Source: Nectonema munidae
Lineage: Eukaryota; Nematomorpha; Nectonematoida; Nectonematidae
Length of the DNA: 64,000 nucleotides
Direction of reading: 5' to 3'
Assembly (NCBI GenBank): GCA_030549495.1
Contig: JAUIRK010000897.1
Coordinates: forward strand, 1-64,000
The notes under the pieces are model-generated. The model did no database searches, was not told the DNA's origin, and saw nothing but the letters and a program-made list of their open reading frames with translations. Of this stretch, positions 45,184 to 59,475 are shown piece after piece; the first letter of the stretch is position 1, and each line of letters opens with the position of its first letter. The translations under genes were made by a program, and so were the position numbers.

Positions 45184-47928
45184 AAAAACGAATTTGTTTT
45201 CCTTTTTAAGTTTAAATGATATCTGTTTATTCTTTGAATATCTTTCAGAAGACATTAAAAAAATAATGTCTCATTATTTATATAGTTTTCTTATCGCCTT
45301 CTTTTCATGATGATATATTCTTTCAATATCTTTCAGGAGACACTAATAATAAAAAAATGAAAAAAAAAACAATGTTGATTCATCATTATTTATATAGTTT
45401 TCTAAGCCTTTTTAAACTCATTGTTCTTTCCAATGCTATATTTATACAGGTTCTTATTTTTCAAAAATTGAAATAACTTAACTTTGAAAAAATTTCGGAA
45501 AGTAGAATTTGTTTTTCTTTTTGAGTTTAAATGATATCTGTTTATTCTTTGAATATCTTTCAGAAGACATAAAAAAATAATGTCTCATTATTTATATAGT
45601 TTTCTTATCGCCTTCTTTTCATGATGATATATTCTTTCAATATCTTTCAGGAGACACTAATAATAAAAAAATGAAAAAAACAATGTTGATTCATCATTAT
45701 TTATATAGTTTTCTAAGCCTTTTTAAACTCATTGTTCTTTCCAATGCTATATTTATACAGGTTCTTATTTTTCAAAAATTGAAATAACTTAACTTTGAAA
45801 AAATTTCGGAAAGTAGAATTTGTTTTCCTTTTTGAGTTTAAATGATATCTGTTTATTCTTTGAATATCTTTCAGAAGACATAAAAAAATAATGTCTCATT
45901 ATTTATATAGTTTTCTTATCGCCTTCTTTTCATGATGATATATTCTTTCAATATCTTTCAGGAGACACTAATAATAAAAAAATGAAAAAAAAAACAATGT
46001 TGTCTCATCATTATTTATATAGTTTTCTAAACGCCTTTTTAAACTCATTGTTCTTTCCAATGCTATATTTATACAGGTTCTTATTTTTCAAAAATTGAAA
46101 TAACTTAACTTTGAAAAATTTTCGGAAAGTAGAATTTGTTTTCCTTTTTGAGTTTAAATGATATCTGTTTATTCTTTGAATATCTTTCAGAAGACATAAA
46201 AAAATAATGTCTCATTATTTATATAGTTTTCTTATCGCCTTCTTTTCATGATGATATATTCTTTCAATATCTTTCAGGAGACATTAATAATAAAAAAATG
46301 AAAAAAACAATGTTGATTCATCATTATTTATATAGTTTTCTAAACGCCTTTTTAAACTCATTGTTCTTTCCAAAGCTATATTTATACAGGTTCTTATTTT
46401 TCAAAAATTGAAATAACTTAACTTTCAAAAATTTTCGGAAAGTAGAATTTGTTTTCCTTTTTGAGTTTAAATGATATCTGTTTATTCTTTGAATATCTTT
46501 CAGAAGACATTAAAAAAATAATGTCTCATTATTTATATAGTTTTCTTATCGCCTTCTTTTCATGATGATATATTCTTTCAATATCTTTCAGGAGACACTA
46601 ATAATAAAAAAATGAAAAAAAAAACAATGTTGATTCATCATTATTTATATAGTTTTCTAAGCCTTTTTAAACTCATTGTTCTTTCCAATGCTATATTTAT
46701 ACAGGTTCTTATTTTTCAAAAATTGAAATAACTTAACTTTGAAAAATTTTCGGAAAGTAGAATTTGTTTTCCTTTTTGAGTTTAAACGATATCTATTTAT
46801 TCTTTGAATATCTTTCAGAAGACATTAAAAAAATAATGTCTCATTATTTATATAGTTTTCTTATCGCCTTCTTTTCATGATGATATATTCTTTCAATATC
46901 TTTCAGGAGACACTAATAATAAAAAAATGAAAAAAACAATGTTGATTCATCATTATTTATATAGTTTTCTAAACGCCTTTTTAAACTCATTGTTCTTTCC
47001 AATGCTATATTTATACAGGTTCTTATTTTTCAAAAATTGAAATAACTTAACTGAAAAATTTTCGGAAAGTAGAATTTGTTTTCCTTTTTGAGTTTAAATG
47101 ATATCTGTTTATTCTTTGAATATCTTTCAGAAGACATAAAAAAATAATGTCTCATTATTTATATAGTTTTCTTATCGCCTTCTTTTCATGATGATATATT
47201 CTTTCAATATCTTTCAGGAGACACTAATAATAAAAAAATGAAAAAAAACAATGTTGATTCATCATTATTTATATAGTTTTCTAAGCCTTTTTAAACTCAT
47301 TGTTCTTTCCAATGCTATATTTATACAGGTTCTTATTTTTCAAAAATTGAAATAACTTAACTTTGAAAAATTTTCGGAAAGTAGAATTTGTTTTCCTTTT
47401 TGAGTTTAAATGATATCTGTTTATTCTTTGAATATCTTTCAGAAGACATTAAAAAAATAATGTCTCATTATTTATATAGTTTTCTTATCGCCTTCTTTTC
47501 ATGATGATATATTCTTTCAATATCTTTCAGGAGACACTAATAATAAAAAAATGAAAAAAAACAATGTTGATTCATCATTATTTATATAGTTTTCTAAGCC
47601 TTTTTAAACTCATTGTTCTTTCCAATGCTATATTTATACAGGTTCTTATTTTTCAAAAATTGAAATAACTTAACTTTGAAAAATTTTCGGAAAGTAGAAT
47701 TTGTTTTCCTTTTTGAGTTTAAACGATATCTATTTATTCTTTGAATATCTTTCAGGAGACATTAATAAAAAAATAATAATAATGTCTCATTATTTATATA
47801 GTTTTCTTATCGCCTTCTTTTTATGATGATGTATTCTTTCAATATCTTTCAGGAGACACTAATAATAAAAAAATGAAAAAAAAACAATGTTGATTCATCA
47901 TTATTTATAAAGTTTTCTAAACGCCTTT
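45184..47928 (+). repeat. Array of 313-bp tandem units, nine copies
   Basis: Units start with gtagaatttgttttcctttt at about 45188, 45503, 45814, 46130, 46443, 46758, 47070, 47382 and 47695, so the period is 311-316 bp. Each has two half-like segments with tttgaatatctttcag and caatatctttcag, and catgatgatatattctttca. Units are very similar. Differences are mainly in A-run length and a few substitutions. The array starts directly upstream of the splice acceptor of the Helitron exon and is probably in its intron or 5' region. The last unit is cut by a piggyBac, and the rest is at 51653-51975. Confidence 0.92.
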
Positions 47929-48387
47929 TTAACTCATTAATGACCAACCTCTAGCATATGAGTTTTGAGCTAATTTATGATAGTTTTATGTAAACAGAAC
48001 TCAATTACACTATTCATAACATTCTAGAACGTATATATAATTTTTTAGAGCAAAAAAATAAATCATAACCAAAAAGTTATATTGTCGTTAAAGGGAGCAT
48101 ATCATTTTATTGATGATGTGCTCCATATATAATATATAAAAGTAAATTGAAAAGAAACTCAAGGGGAAACTTAAAAAAGTAAAATATACACATGTTTATG
48201 AACCTGAAAAAGTGGACTCAGTGAAACTGAAAGCTGAGATTGGAAATAATGAAGAGAGCAAATACCAACCTCCGAACCTTAAAACTAAAGATGGAGTATT
48301 GTCAGTTTGAAAAAAAGAAGAGTGTCTATTTTTTTATTGTAGCAAGAAACAAGATAAAAAAAGATTCAACAAATTTATTAAAAAACT

Positions 48388-50105
48388 TTATTTTGAATGA
48401 AAAGCTGTGAAGCAATGCATATGTAGAGCCACGTTACACTTGGTGCATCTTTTTTTAGTACCTTTTTTACAAAACACACATATTTTTTGAGTAGGAAGAT
48501 TGTCAAAGTCATGGTCTTTTTGATCAAGTCTAATGTCATTGCTAACTTTATTTGTAAAAAAAGGAATTTGAATTTTGTTTGCAGAATTTTGCAGAAGATA
48601 TGTGTTAACAATTTCACGTATGAACCCAAGTTGATCCAGAGGTTTATCTTTATACAGACAACTTTTTTTGTACAAAAACCAAGAATTTTGTAGCGATGCG
48701 TGAAATAAAAATCGGAAGAAAGGCCACCACCACTTCTTTAAACGTATGCTCATTTGGTATTGTGTAACATTTTGATTTGATCTGTCCACTCCACCCATCA
48801 ATTTGTTATATTCTGCTATACCATTTGGTTGTTGTATGTATATATTTTTTTTTGTTGAAGAGCACCATCTTTTAATTTTTTTTATTGGCTTTACTCCTAG
48901 GCAGGTGGATGCAAGATTCACTACGTTATTATCCCTCCAGGTTATAACAATTATTTTAGAACTTGCGTCATAGCGATAATCAAAATTACCTCTTTTTTTT
49001 TTAAGTAAGCATTTTTTATTAAGAATTGGACATTTCTGCAACCTATCACTTCTTATTACACCTGTGGCGTGAAATCCCTTCTTTCTTAGAAGTTCGAACA
49101 AATGCAAGGAGCAGAAGTAATTATCCATTATCAGGTGGTAATTACTTTGTGGTAAAAGATTAGCGAATTTCATTACCACACTACCTCCTATTCCTAATTC
49201 TTTGTTATATACTTCAGATTTACCCGCATATGGTGAAATAGAAATAATGTAGCCATCTGAAGTGCACATTGTCCACGTCTTATACCCGAATCTAATAGGC
49301 TTTCCTTTCATAAATTGTTTAGAAGGATGCTTGCCGTAATATTCAATCATGGATTCATCAATACTAATATTTTTCGATTCAGGCATATAACGTAAAAAAC
49401 GAAGGTTTATTTTGTCATAAAAAGGCTTTATTTTTGCCAACTTATTACCGCATTCTAGGCACTGGTTATCAGCTAAATGAATATAGCTAAGAATTTTCTC
49501 AAAGCGATTACGACTAAATGCTTTAGCTATCGCTATGTTATGTATATCGTCTTTTTGCTCCCAAAACATTCTAGTTCTGCAAACTGGGCTGTAACCACTT
49601 ATCATAAGAACACTTAAAAAAAGCTTCAACTCAGATTTATCCATACTAAAATTTAAATCCCCCTTATCCCTTTTAGCATACAAGATTGTCTGTTGTAGAA
49701 TAAATTCCATAATTTCATCATCAAAAAAAGCTCAAAATATTTTACTGGGGAAAATGAGTTTATATCATCTAGAGAGGCTTGAATGCGGGAATCGTTATTA
49801 CACAATATACTTTTTATGTCAATTTTTTTCCATTTTCTTGAGTCTGGAGTTCTTTTATCTATCATAGTATCATCTTCATCGCCGCATAACTCCTTCGAAC
49901 CATCGATATTATTTAAAACCAAACTTGCACTAGCATTCAATTGTTTTCCCGAAAGGTTGTCGATTGAAAGTTCATAATCTTCATCACCACTGTCAACATC
50001 GCTTATGTATGAATTTTCTGGAGGACAAATGTAAATTTGAGCAGAAGAAAATTCACTATCAGTCAAAAATGATATGGCTTCATTCACATTCATATTCTGA
50101 AACAT
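48388..50105 (-). pseudogene. piggyBac transposase A, one frameshift
   Basis: The start at 50105 gives MFQNMNVNEAISFLTDSEFS, an acidic Ser-rich N-terminus (DVDSGDEDYELS), then SFSPVKYFELF. A one-base change in a T run near 49715 shifts the frame. The reading continues as MEFILQQTILYAKRDKG, ELKLFLSVLMISGYSPVCRT, then NISIDESMIEYYGKHPSKQF (Asp 1), HLIMDNYFCSLHLFELLRKK (Asp 2) and YNKLMGGVDRSNQNVTQYQM (Asp 3). The position of the fourth family Asp, three residues after GGVD, is Asn. The tail has the Cys-rich zinc domain CVFCKKGTKKRCTKC and LHMHCF (to 48388). Combined length is near 570 residues, normal for the family. The frame change disables it, unless it is a sequencing error in a homopolymer. 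Confidence 0.92.
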
Positions 50106-50149
50106 TTATTAGTATAAAAACTCTCGTTATAACCTTACTACACACGGAC

Positions 50150-50733
<584 letters not shown>

Positions 50734-51652
50734 CATTCTATTCTCTTTTACATAAATACACACACATACATATAGACGAGCAAAAAATTGGTATACTTAC
50801 GAAAAAAGAAATTAAAAAGAAAATTTAGATTCAGAAATTTAGTGAATGTTTCAGAAAAGTAAAAAGAAATAAAGAAAATTGAAAAAGATCGAGGTAGTCG
50901 TAATCGAATACGGATCAAAAGGCAGTGCAGTAATTTTGGCCTTGAAAGATACTTTACGTTTTGTATCACATCAATATTACTGTCGCATTTGGAACTTCAA
51001 AATAAAAATTTAAACAATATTCTGTACAAAGAACAAATGATAAACAAACGATAAACTTTTCTTCTAGAAAAACTCCATTACATTATTGTTTACATTGATT
51101 ATGTGCAATCAAGGTCACATAGTTACTGCGTAAATTTATACGGTAATGAAGCCTGCACTTAAAAATGGTATATTAGGATCTTGTTGTAACGAGTTTTATT
51201 GTCGATTGGCCAGATAAAAGTGAACACAGAGATTTTTTCGGAAATTACATAATTGACCTTGATTATGTAGTCTTTTGTGACAATATAACTTAAAAGTTAT
51301 ATTTTATTTTGTTGATTCAAAGAACTCCAAAAATATTTTTTTTTTAATTCTGAGTTTTAGGTTCTCCTTATTACACTCTAATTTAGTTATAAAGATTGCA
51401 TCGAGGCTTAATGTCTGCTTTATCGTGCCATAGTTTTGGTACTGGTAAAATAGTAATTATTTTGTAACTGGTTTTCATACTGGAGCTCATTATTTCTATT
51501 TTGAAGATATGTGCCCCAATAAATCAACAGGTTTATTTAACAAAACTGTCATTAAGGTCTTTAGATTAAAAAATATATGAAAAAACGTTTTTGTGTTAAG
51601 AAATTTTATAGTAAAAAAAACATAACTTTTAAGTTAGGATGTCATTAATGGG

Positions 51653-51975
51653 TTAAACTCATTGTTCTTTCCAATGCTATATTTATACAGGTTCTTATTT
51701 TTCAAAAATTGAAATAACTTAACTTTGAAAAATTTTCGGAAAGTAGAATTTGTTTTCCTTTTTGAGTTTAAACGATATCTATTTATTCTTTGAATATTTT
51801 TCAGGAGACATTAATAAAAAAATAATAATAATGTCTCATTATTAATATAGTTTTCTGATGGCCTTCTTTTCATGATGATATATTCTTTCAATATCTTTCA
51901 GGAGACACTAATAACACAGAAATGAAATAAACAATGTTGTCTCATCATTATTCATATAGTTTTCTAAAGCACCCA
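51653..51975 (+). repeat. Tenth 313-bp unit, beyond the piggyBac
   Basis: It continues the interrupted unit with actcattgttctttccaatg, aagtagaatttgttttcctt and tctttcaggagacactaata. It is more diverged than the inner units (acagaaatgaaataaac instead of aaaaaaatgaaaaaaac, and ttctgatggccttc instead of ttcttatcgccttc). It marks the outer edge of the array. Confidence 0.9.
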
Positions 51976-52150
51976 AACTCATTGTTCATTCCAATACAAG
52001 GAGCACTTAAAAACAGGTAGGACTTAAACAATAGTCAAGCAGAAACAACACAGGCAGGCACTCAAATAGGGAGAACCGAACATATGCAAGCGCAAACAGG
52101 TAACACTCAAACGCAGGCAGTTTCAAACAGAGAGCACTCAAACACAGGCA
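51976..52150. other. Short spacer with cactcaaacacaggca repeats
   Basis: Words such as ggcactcaaatagg, aacactcaaacgcaggcag and gagcactcaaacacaggca recur about every 35-45 bases. No coding sequence. Possibly a decayed minisatellite, or a 5' part of the Helitron. Confidence 0.4.
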
Positions 52151-52299
52151 TTAACCCTATTAGTGCTGGGGGCGTAAAACGCCCCTCCCCCCTCCTTCAC
52201 TAAAAAATTAATTGTAGAAAATTGGCTGAATCATATCCCTTCAAATTTTGTGACTTTTCCTAAAATCGCTAGCTGCATCTTTTGAATCCATTTTTATGG

Positions 52300-53880
52300 T
52301 AGTTGAATGACCCTTTCATGTCCAAAACTGTCAATCAATATCAAAAATTAAAATTTTTCAGCCAAATTATTACATTATCTGTACTTAATCTTATAACTTA
52401 GGATCTATATTATACCTTGAAAATTTATAATTATATACAGTTTGGAACGCATAACACTTTATATATTTAATTTTTTCAATAATCATGGCTACTTTTTATA
52501 AAATGTCAATCAAAATTTTGATTGATCAAAAATATATCTAATTAAATATACCTTCAAATTTTATATAAAATATATGTTTTTATACTAAATCGGTCATGCT
52601 GTTTTCATTTCTGGACTCATTTTTTACATTTAGGATTTGGAAATACCTATAAATGTTAATCAAATTTGCGGTTTACTTCTGAAAATTGTCTCCAAAAACA
52701 TTCCTTCAAATTTTACATAAAATATATGTATTATACTAAATCGGCCATGCTGGTTTCATTTCTGGACTCATTTTTTACGTTTAGGATGTCAAAATACCTA
52801 TAAGTGTTAATCAAATTTGCGGTTTACTTCTAAAAATTGTCTCCAGAAACATTCATTCAAATTTTACAATGAAATATATGTGTTATACTAAATCGGCCAT
52901 GCTGGTTTCATTTTTAGACTCATTTTTTACGTTTAAGATGTGAAAATACCTATAAGTGTTAATCAAATTTGCGGTTTACTTCTAAAAACTGTCTCCAAAA
53001 ACATTAATTCAAATTTTAGAATGAAATATATGTTTTATACCAAATCAACCATACTGTTTTGATTTCTGAACTCATTTTTCACATTTAGAGGTTTTAAAAT
53101 ATCTCTCAATGTCAATCAAATTTGCGGTTTACTTCTAAAAGCTATCTCTAAAAATATTCTCTCAATTTTACATGAAATATATGTTTTTATACCAAATCAA
53201 TCATGCTGTTTTCATTTCTGAACTCATTTTTTACATTTAGGGTGTGAAAATATCTATAAGTGTTAATCAAATTTGCGGTTTACTTCTAAAAATTGTCTCC
53301 AAAAACATTCATTCAAATTTGCGTTTAGTTCTAAAATTTGTTTCCAAAAATATTGATTCAAATTTTACATGAAATATATGGTTTTATAGCAAATAGATCA
53401 TGATGATTTCATTTCTGAACACAGTTTTCGCATTTAGAGATTTTATTGCTAGTGTCAATCAAATTTGCGGTTTATGTCGTAAAACTATATCCCAAAATAT
53501 TCTCTCTAATTTTACATGAAATATATGTTTTTATACCAATTCGACCATGATAATTTTTATTTCTGAAATCATTTTTTGCATTTAGAGGTTTTAAATGTCT
53601 GAAAGTGTCAATCAAATGTTCGATTTACGTCTAATGTCTATAGAAATATTTTTGAAATTTAAATAAAATATCTGTTTTTATGCCAAATGGAAGATGCTGG
53701 TTTCATTTTTGGACTCAGGTTTGGCCATTATGGTTTTAAAATATTTGAAAGTTTCAATCAGATTTGCGGTTTACTTCAAGATACTGTCTTCAAAAATATT
53801 TTCAAAAAAATAAAATATGTTTTATACCAAATTGAATATGCTTATTTTATTTCTGTATTGGATTTTGGATAATACGGTTA
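52300..53880 (+). repeat. Tandem array 1, ~151-bp units
   Basis: The phrase aatcaaatttgcggtttact recurs at about 52658, 52809, 52961, 53114 and 53265, then less regularly to 53766. Each unit also has tggtttcatttctggactca, tttttacgtttaggatgt and aatatatgttttatac. About ten units, clearly diverged from each other and more so towards both ends. No protein reading. Confidence 0.85.
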
Positions 53881-54954
53881 AAAAATATCTCGAAGTGGCA
53901 ATTTAATAAGTAATGTATGCCTGAAAATCAGTTCTGTAAAAAAAATTTCAAAAAATCGCTGCATATTAGGTATATAGTAAAAATATACTTTTTTTTTGTA
54001 TATTTGGCTTATAATAATTTCTACAATCATCTTGAGTATGAAATATTTATTTAAAAAAAACAAAACGTATTATAAAATCTTTATAAATTTGTTTGAGAGA
54101 GGAACCAATTTGAAAACTAATTGAAAAGAGAACATGTGATCAAAACAAATAATTAAAAAATATGTATCTTGACTAAATGGAAGATCTACCATGTTCTAAT
54201 GAACTAGGAAGTGGTTTAATTATATAATATTAGGTGCTTCAAAAAAGATTTTGACTGTGAAAAAAAAGTTCCTCTCTTACAAATGAAAAATATTTAAATC
54301 TATAGCTTATCATCTAGGATTATAATTAACATTTAGCTAAGATCGGTAGGAAATCTGAAAATTTAGAATAGGTCAGATTTATGAAAAATGCCACAGATGC
54401 CAATATGTGAGAATTTAGTCACTATCAAGATATTTTTAATTTAAATTGAATTTGTCCATCTTTTTCCTTTTGCATCAAAGAAATAATTTTTAGATGAAGA
54501 ATTTGGACAACTTTTTGTAATTGAACAATGAAAATCACGAATGATTCATCAGAAAAAAATTAGATAGGTTGACAAATATTCAGGCCTGATAATAAAATAT
54601 ACGATACTGATAAAAAAAAGTCTAAGATCATCAAGAAGATTCTTTAATCGGAATGCTTTGAGAGATGAAAAAAGTAATTTTATCATTATAAAAAATTTTT
54701 CGAACACACATTGAAGAATATAAATTTCTAATGAATAAAGAGCTACCAAGAAACGATCATCATAGAATGAATAGCAAAAGTACATACTGTAAATTATAAT
54801 ATGACGTAGAGACTACGAGCCGATAACGAATTTGTAGCCAAAAAGATAAAGGTCCTATCGAGTTACATAAGTTAATGTAGAATGAAATATTTTGAGTCAA
54901 TTAAACACCTAAAGTTGGTTTATTAAATAAATTAAGAAAATAATTACCAGAGAG
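53881..54954. other. AT-rich spacer between the two arrays
   Basis: Unique-looking AT-rich sequence inside the piggyBac-type element. Minus-strand readings at 53878-54063 and 54549-54785 show no domain. No coding feature is supported. Confidence 0.5.
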
Positions 54955-55900
54955 AATATCACCACTGAATTACACATACTTAAAAATGGGTATATATGTG
55001 TAATAACATTATATTATTACTTAGCTAAAAAGTTTCTTTTTAAGATGGGCTGTCATATATAAATTAATGCTTTGATAACTTTAATTGATTTTTATTAAAA
55101 CAATGAATATCACCGCTGAATTCAACATGCTTGAAAATGGGTGTATATGTGTAAAAAAATTATATAATTATTTAGATAAAAAGTTTCTTTTTTTGAGATG
55201 AGCTGTCATATGTAAATCACTTTTTTGACAGGTTTGAATGATTTTCATGAAAAATGAATATCACCACTGAATTCAGCATGCTTGAAAATGGGTATATATG
55301 TATAAAAAACATATAATTATTTTGATAAAGCTTTTTTTGAGATGAGCTGTCACATTTAGATCAATTTTTTGAAAGTTTCGATTGATTTTCATAAAAAATG
55401 AATATCACCACTAAATTCAGCATATTTGAAAATGGGTATATATGTGTAAAAAACTTTATATAATTATTTAGATAAAAAGTTCTTTTTTGAGATGAGCTCT
55501 CACATTTAGATCAATTTTTTGACAGATTTGATTCATTTACATAAAATATGAATATCACCACTGAATTCAGCATATTTAAAAATGGATATACATGTATAAA
55601 AAACTTTATATAATTATTTAGATAAAAAGTTCCTTTTTGAGATGAGCTGTCATATTTAGATCGATTTTTTGACATGTTTGATTGATTTTCATAAAAAATG
55701 AATATCACCACCGAATTCAGCTTACTTGAAAATGGGTATATATGTGTAAAAAACTTTATATAATGATTTAAATAAAAAGTTAATTTTTGAGATGAGCTGT
55801 CAAATATAAATCAATTTTTTGACATGTTTGATTGATTTTAATAAAAAATGGACATCACCACTGAATTCAGCATAGTTGAGATATATGTAACATTAAAAAT
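54955..55900 (+). repeat. Tandem array 2, ~150-bp units
   Basis: aatatcaccactgaattcag starts units at 54955, 55106, 55257, 55401, 55551, 55701 and 55851 (144-151 bp apart). Other constant words are gcttgaaaatgggtatatat and gagatgagctgtcatat. The sequence is not that of array 1, although the period is the same. Confidence 0.9.
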
Positions 55901-56920
55901 ATTTATAAAAACTTATTAATATCTGAGAAAAATAGGGGGATGGCACTTTACGCCCCCCAGCACTTGAGCGGACAAATTTAGCCCAACACTAATAGGGTTA
56001 AGAGCAGAAAAAGCTAGAAATCAAATATCCTGCCGTCAGAGCTATTATAAATATTTGTTTTAAAATGTCCATCCCACCTAATGCTTAACCCTCTTGTTAC
56101 CGCCTATACAAAAAAAAATGTCCCTGAATTTTGCCAGTGTTGCAAAAATGCAACACCGTTTTAAGCCATAATACATTCTAGAAGCACACAATTTTTGTAA
56201 TTCAAAAATTAAAAATATGTATTTAGAAGTATGTTTCTTGAATATGAAGTATTTAATATGCTTTTCAAAGGGGCACCAACCACTGAAATAAATTGCTTTT
56301 TTATTTAAATTTTTGAAATCTCAACATTCTAACTCAAATTATGATTTTCTGGAAAACTTTTCTTTGGTTTTTATGGAAACTAAAATAAAGTGTTGCTAAT
56401 AGTTGAAACATTTTATATATGAAAAACTTTCATTGAATATTTTGATTTATCACATTAACTTTTCTTTTGTTTTGCAACAGTGGATATTACTGTGTACAAA
56501 AAAGTGTATGTTGAAAAAATAAGCTTCTCATGTTATTTTTCGAATATTTACAGACTATTATTTGATCATCTGATATAATCTATGTATGCATCTTTGTATC
56601 GCACAATTTTTTGATCAATATAAGTGTATGCATTCAACATGCACTACATTCATTCAAACATGACACGCATAACTTTGTTTACAGTACAATAAGGGCATGC
56701 ATTCATACAATTTTTTATCGTATATATGTTCATCTTACAATACATTTTTCCATGTGTGAAACATAAGCAAAAATTTGGTGCATGCTAACAATAACTCAAA
56801 TGTTATTTCCGTTTTTTTAACAAAAATTCATGAAATTACGTTGCTTTTCCGGTCCAAAATTTTTATATATAGTACACATTTGTGTTTGTTTCCTTTATCA
56901 TTATTTCAAGTTTTTTTCAT

Positions 56921-58651
56921 TATGGAAGACCGAGTTGAGTTAAGCTTGAATGATGCTCTAAATCTAACTGTGCCAAGGCACTTTCATGATATATATTACT
57001 CCTCCTCCGTGCCTAAATACTAACAATTTGGATACTGAAGAAGATTCGTCTGATGATGAAAACGATGCTAAGGGCGTCGATATTGACAATTTTTCTAAAA
57101 ACATGCTTGAAGCAGATGCTGAACTTGTTTTTTGGGATCAAAGTCCACAACCTTTAATTATGGGTGAACAAAATCAGGGTGATTGGATTGATGGAGAGAT
57201 AATGAATTTATGTTTACTACAAAAGTTTGAATTAGCTGCTCAATCAGAACAAAGTGTTTCTCATACCTATTCATCAGCTTCTGAAGTATTCGAATTCTTT
57301 TTTTTCAATAATATAATATTAGATAAAATTATAGAATATTCCACCGTTTATGCTCGTTTTAAAGGTGTAAATTTTAGTATAGATAGAAATGAAATAAAAG
57401 TGTTTTTTTTGCATAGTAATTCTAAGTGGTTATGTGAAATGTAGAAAAAGGTCTATGTATTGGGAGAGTAGTAATGATACTCATAATCAGGCTATTTCAG
57501 AGGCAATGTCTAGAAATAGATTTACAGAGATTATGAAATATATTTATTTTAATGATAAAACTCAGACAAATCAGATTTTTTTGTCTACCAAAGATAAAAT
57601 AACTAAAATAAGACCTATCGTTGATAGTTTGAGGGTTTTATTTGATAAGCATGCTCCCTCTTTTAAATATTTTGACATCGACGAAACAATGCTTCCTTAC
57701 TTTGGGAGCTATGGTTGTGGCATAAAACAAGCAGTTAGAAATAAGCCAATACGTTATGGATATAAAGTATTTTGTTTAAACCTCGATTGTGGCTATCTCA
57801 AAAACTTTGAAATTTATCAGGGTAAGAGTGGCCTTCAAAATTTACACAATGAAAAACTTGGGTTGGGAGCAAATGTAGTTTTAAATTTATTAGACCAGCA
57901 ATGTGTGCATAAACATTTGTTTATAGATAATTACTTCACATATATAAAACTGTTAGAACTAAATAAAAGAGAAATTCTATGCACCGGAGTGATAAGAAAA
58001 GATAGGGCCAAAAAGTGTGGTTTAAACAAAAAGCTTACAAATAGAGGAGAATTTTTTTCAAAAGTAAATAATAATTCAACTATTGGCATTGTTTCATGGA
58101 AGGATAATGGAATAGTCAACGTTATCTCTAATGTCAACAGTGTATATCCTTTGAAAAAAGCAAAGCGGTGGAATATTGCTTTGAGAAAAAAAGTTGAACT
58201 TCCGATTCCGAATTCAATTTATTTGTATAATAAAAACATGGGAGTTACAGACTCGATGAATTATTTGCTGTCTTTATATAGAGCAACAATCAGGTCTAAG
58301 AAATGGCATTTTCCTTTGGTAGTTTTTCTATTACAAGCTTCAATTTACAACGCTTCAATATTATTCAATTTGAATCGAGAAAATAAAAAAAGTTTCCTTG
58401 ATTTTACAAGAGACTTTGTTATGGAAACATTACAAAAGTATAGCAATAAAAATTCATCAAAAAGATTTGGAGGGAAAACAGTAGCATCGAGAATTTCCAA
58501 TGAAGCTCGATTTGATGGGCAAAATCACATTTTAGAAAAGAAAATCAAAAGGACTAGATGTGCAGTATGTAAATCGCAAACATATTACTTTTGCTCAAAA
58601 TGTGATGTTACTTTGCACATATCGTGTTTCAAAGATTTTCACGAAAAATGA
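56921..58651 (+). pseudogene. piggyBac transposase B, two frameshifts
   Basis: The start at 56921 gives MEDRVELSLNDALNLTVPRH. The frame changes near 56990 and continues with an acidic stretch (DTEEDSSDDENDA), YSSASEVFEFFFFNNIILDK and NFSIDRNEIKVFF. A second change in a T run near 57405 leads into ILSGYVKCRKRSMYWES, SRNRFTEIMKYIYFND, YFDIDETMLPYFGSYG (Asp 1), KHLFIDNYFTYIKLLE (Asp 2), and YNKNMGVTDSMNYLLSLYRA (Asp 3). The fourth Asp position is Asn, and GGVD is changed to GVTD. The tail CAVCKSQTYYFCSKCDVTLH then HISCF is the Cys-rich zinc domain (stop at 58651). Length about 575 residues, normal. Only about 25% alike by eye to transposase A, so a separate subfamily. Confidence 0.9.
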
Positions 58652-59475
58652 TACAAAGTTTTCTTTTTCATTACTACACTTTATAAATAAAAAATTACAC
58701 GTTTTGAATTTACTTTTTACATTTTCAAAGTAATATTTTATTTTTAATATTTATCAGTTACATTTTTCATTCATAAATAGCAAAAAAATGAAACTATGTA
58801 TAAACAAGTTTTAAAAAAATTGTACTCCTAATGTTTTGTACCCTAAATTTCCATTTCCATTTTGAAAATTTATTACGAAACGTTTTATCCATTTATAGGC
58901 ATTTTGCACTCAATTTTAACATATTGTTATGAGTTCAGAAAGTTTCATACTGATGAAAGAAACAAAATGGGGAGAAATAACAAAACAAAGGGTACAAAAC
59001 ATCTTAAATATAAACGTCAAGAACACGACTAAAATTGTTTTAGAGTAGAAAATGTCAAAAAAATAAGAACGAATTTTCTTTGGTATGAAACACTCTAAAA
59101 TTGTGATAAAAAACTTTTGGTATAAAATGCAGTCAAACCGTACAAAAAATCTTATATATATAAAAAACGTCGTGGGTACAAAACTTCTAGACTTCGAAAA
59201 CTATTCTGTAGTTTTGTACTAAATCTCTTTCAATGTTTGAATCAACATCAGTATTTTTGATTTTTAAGTTAAATTCAAAATGTTCAATTTGAATAACAAC
59301 TTAATTAATTCAAAAGTACACATTTTAACTTTTAAAGCAACGACTTTATATTTTTGTTTGAATATTTTGGAAAAAATTGACTTTTACTCAGAGAAAAAAT
59401 TGACTTTATTGACTTTTTAATGTTTCATTGAATTGAACAACTATGAACACTTTAGAGAAAGTATTGAAAATTATT
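58652..59475. other. Non-coding tail of piggyBac B
   Basis: AT-rich sequence with no reading of note. Possible poly-A signals (aataaa) occur shortly after the stop, at about 58685. Confidence 0.5.

Larger units (their letters stand above)
52155..55997. mobile_element. Large non-autonomous piggyBac-type element made of tandem repeats
   Basis: The ends are inverted: CCCTATTAGTGCTGGGGGCG at the left. On the right (reverse complement) CCCTATTAGTGTTGGG, with GTGCTGGGGGGCG about 35 bases further in. TTAA lies outside both (52151-52154 and 55998-56001). CCC next to TTAA is piggyBac-type. No transposase is encoded in 3843 bp. Two tandem arrays of ~150-bp units fill most of the interior. Confidence 0.85.

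Noticed and set aside
44977-45219. Plus-strand repeat protein (VLRFLVESHLHAFVLHVKN)
   Set aside because: It is the complement of the 23-residue repeats of the RepHel protein, whose frame continues into known domains.
45184-47928. CRISPR-like or centromeric array
   Set aside because: Units of 313 bp have no unique spacers and only ten copies are present next to a Helitron exon. The window is eukaryotic. The 28-bp MULE units likewise have no spacers.
48388-50105. Domesticated piggyBac gene of the host
   Set aside because: Intact inverted ends and TTAA duplication show an ordinary transposon copy, and the frame is broken in a T run.
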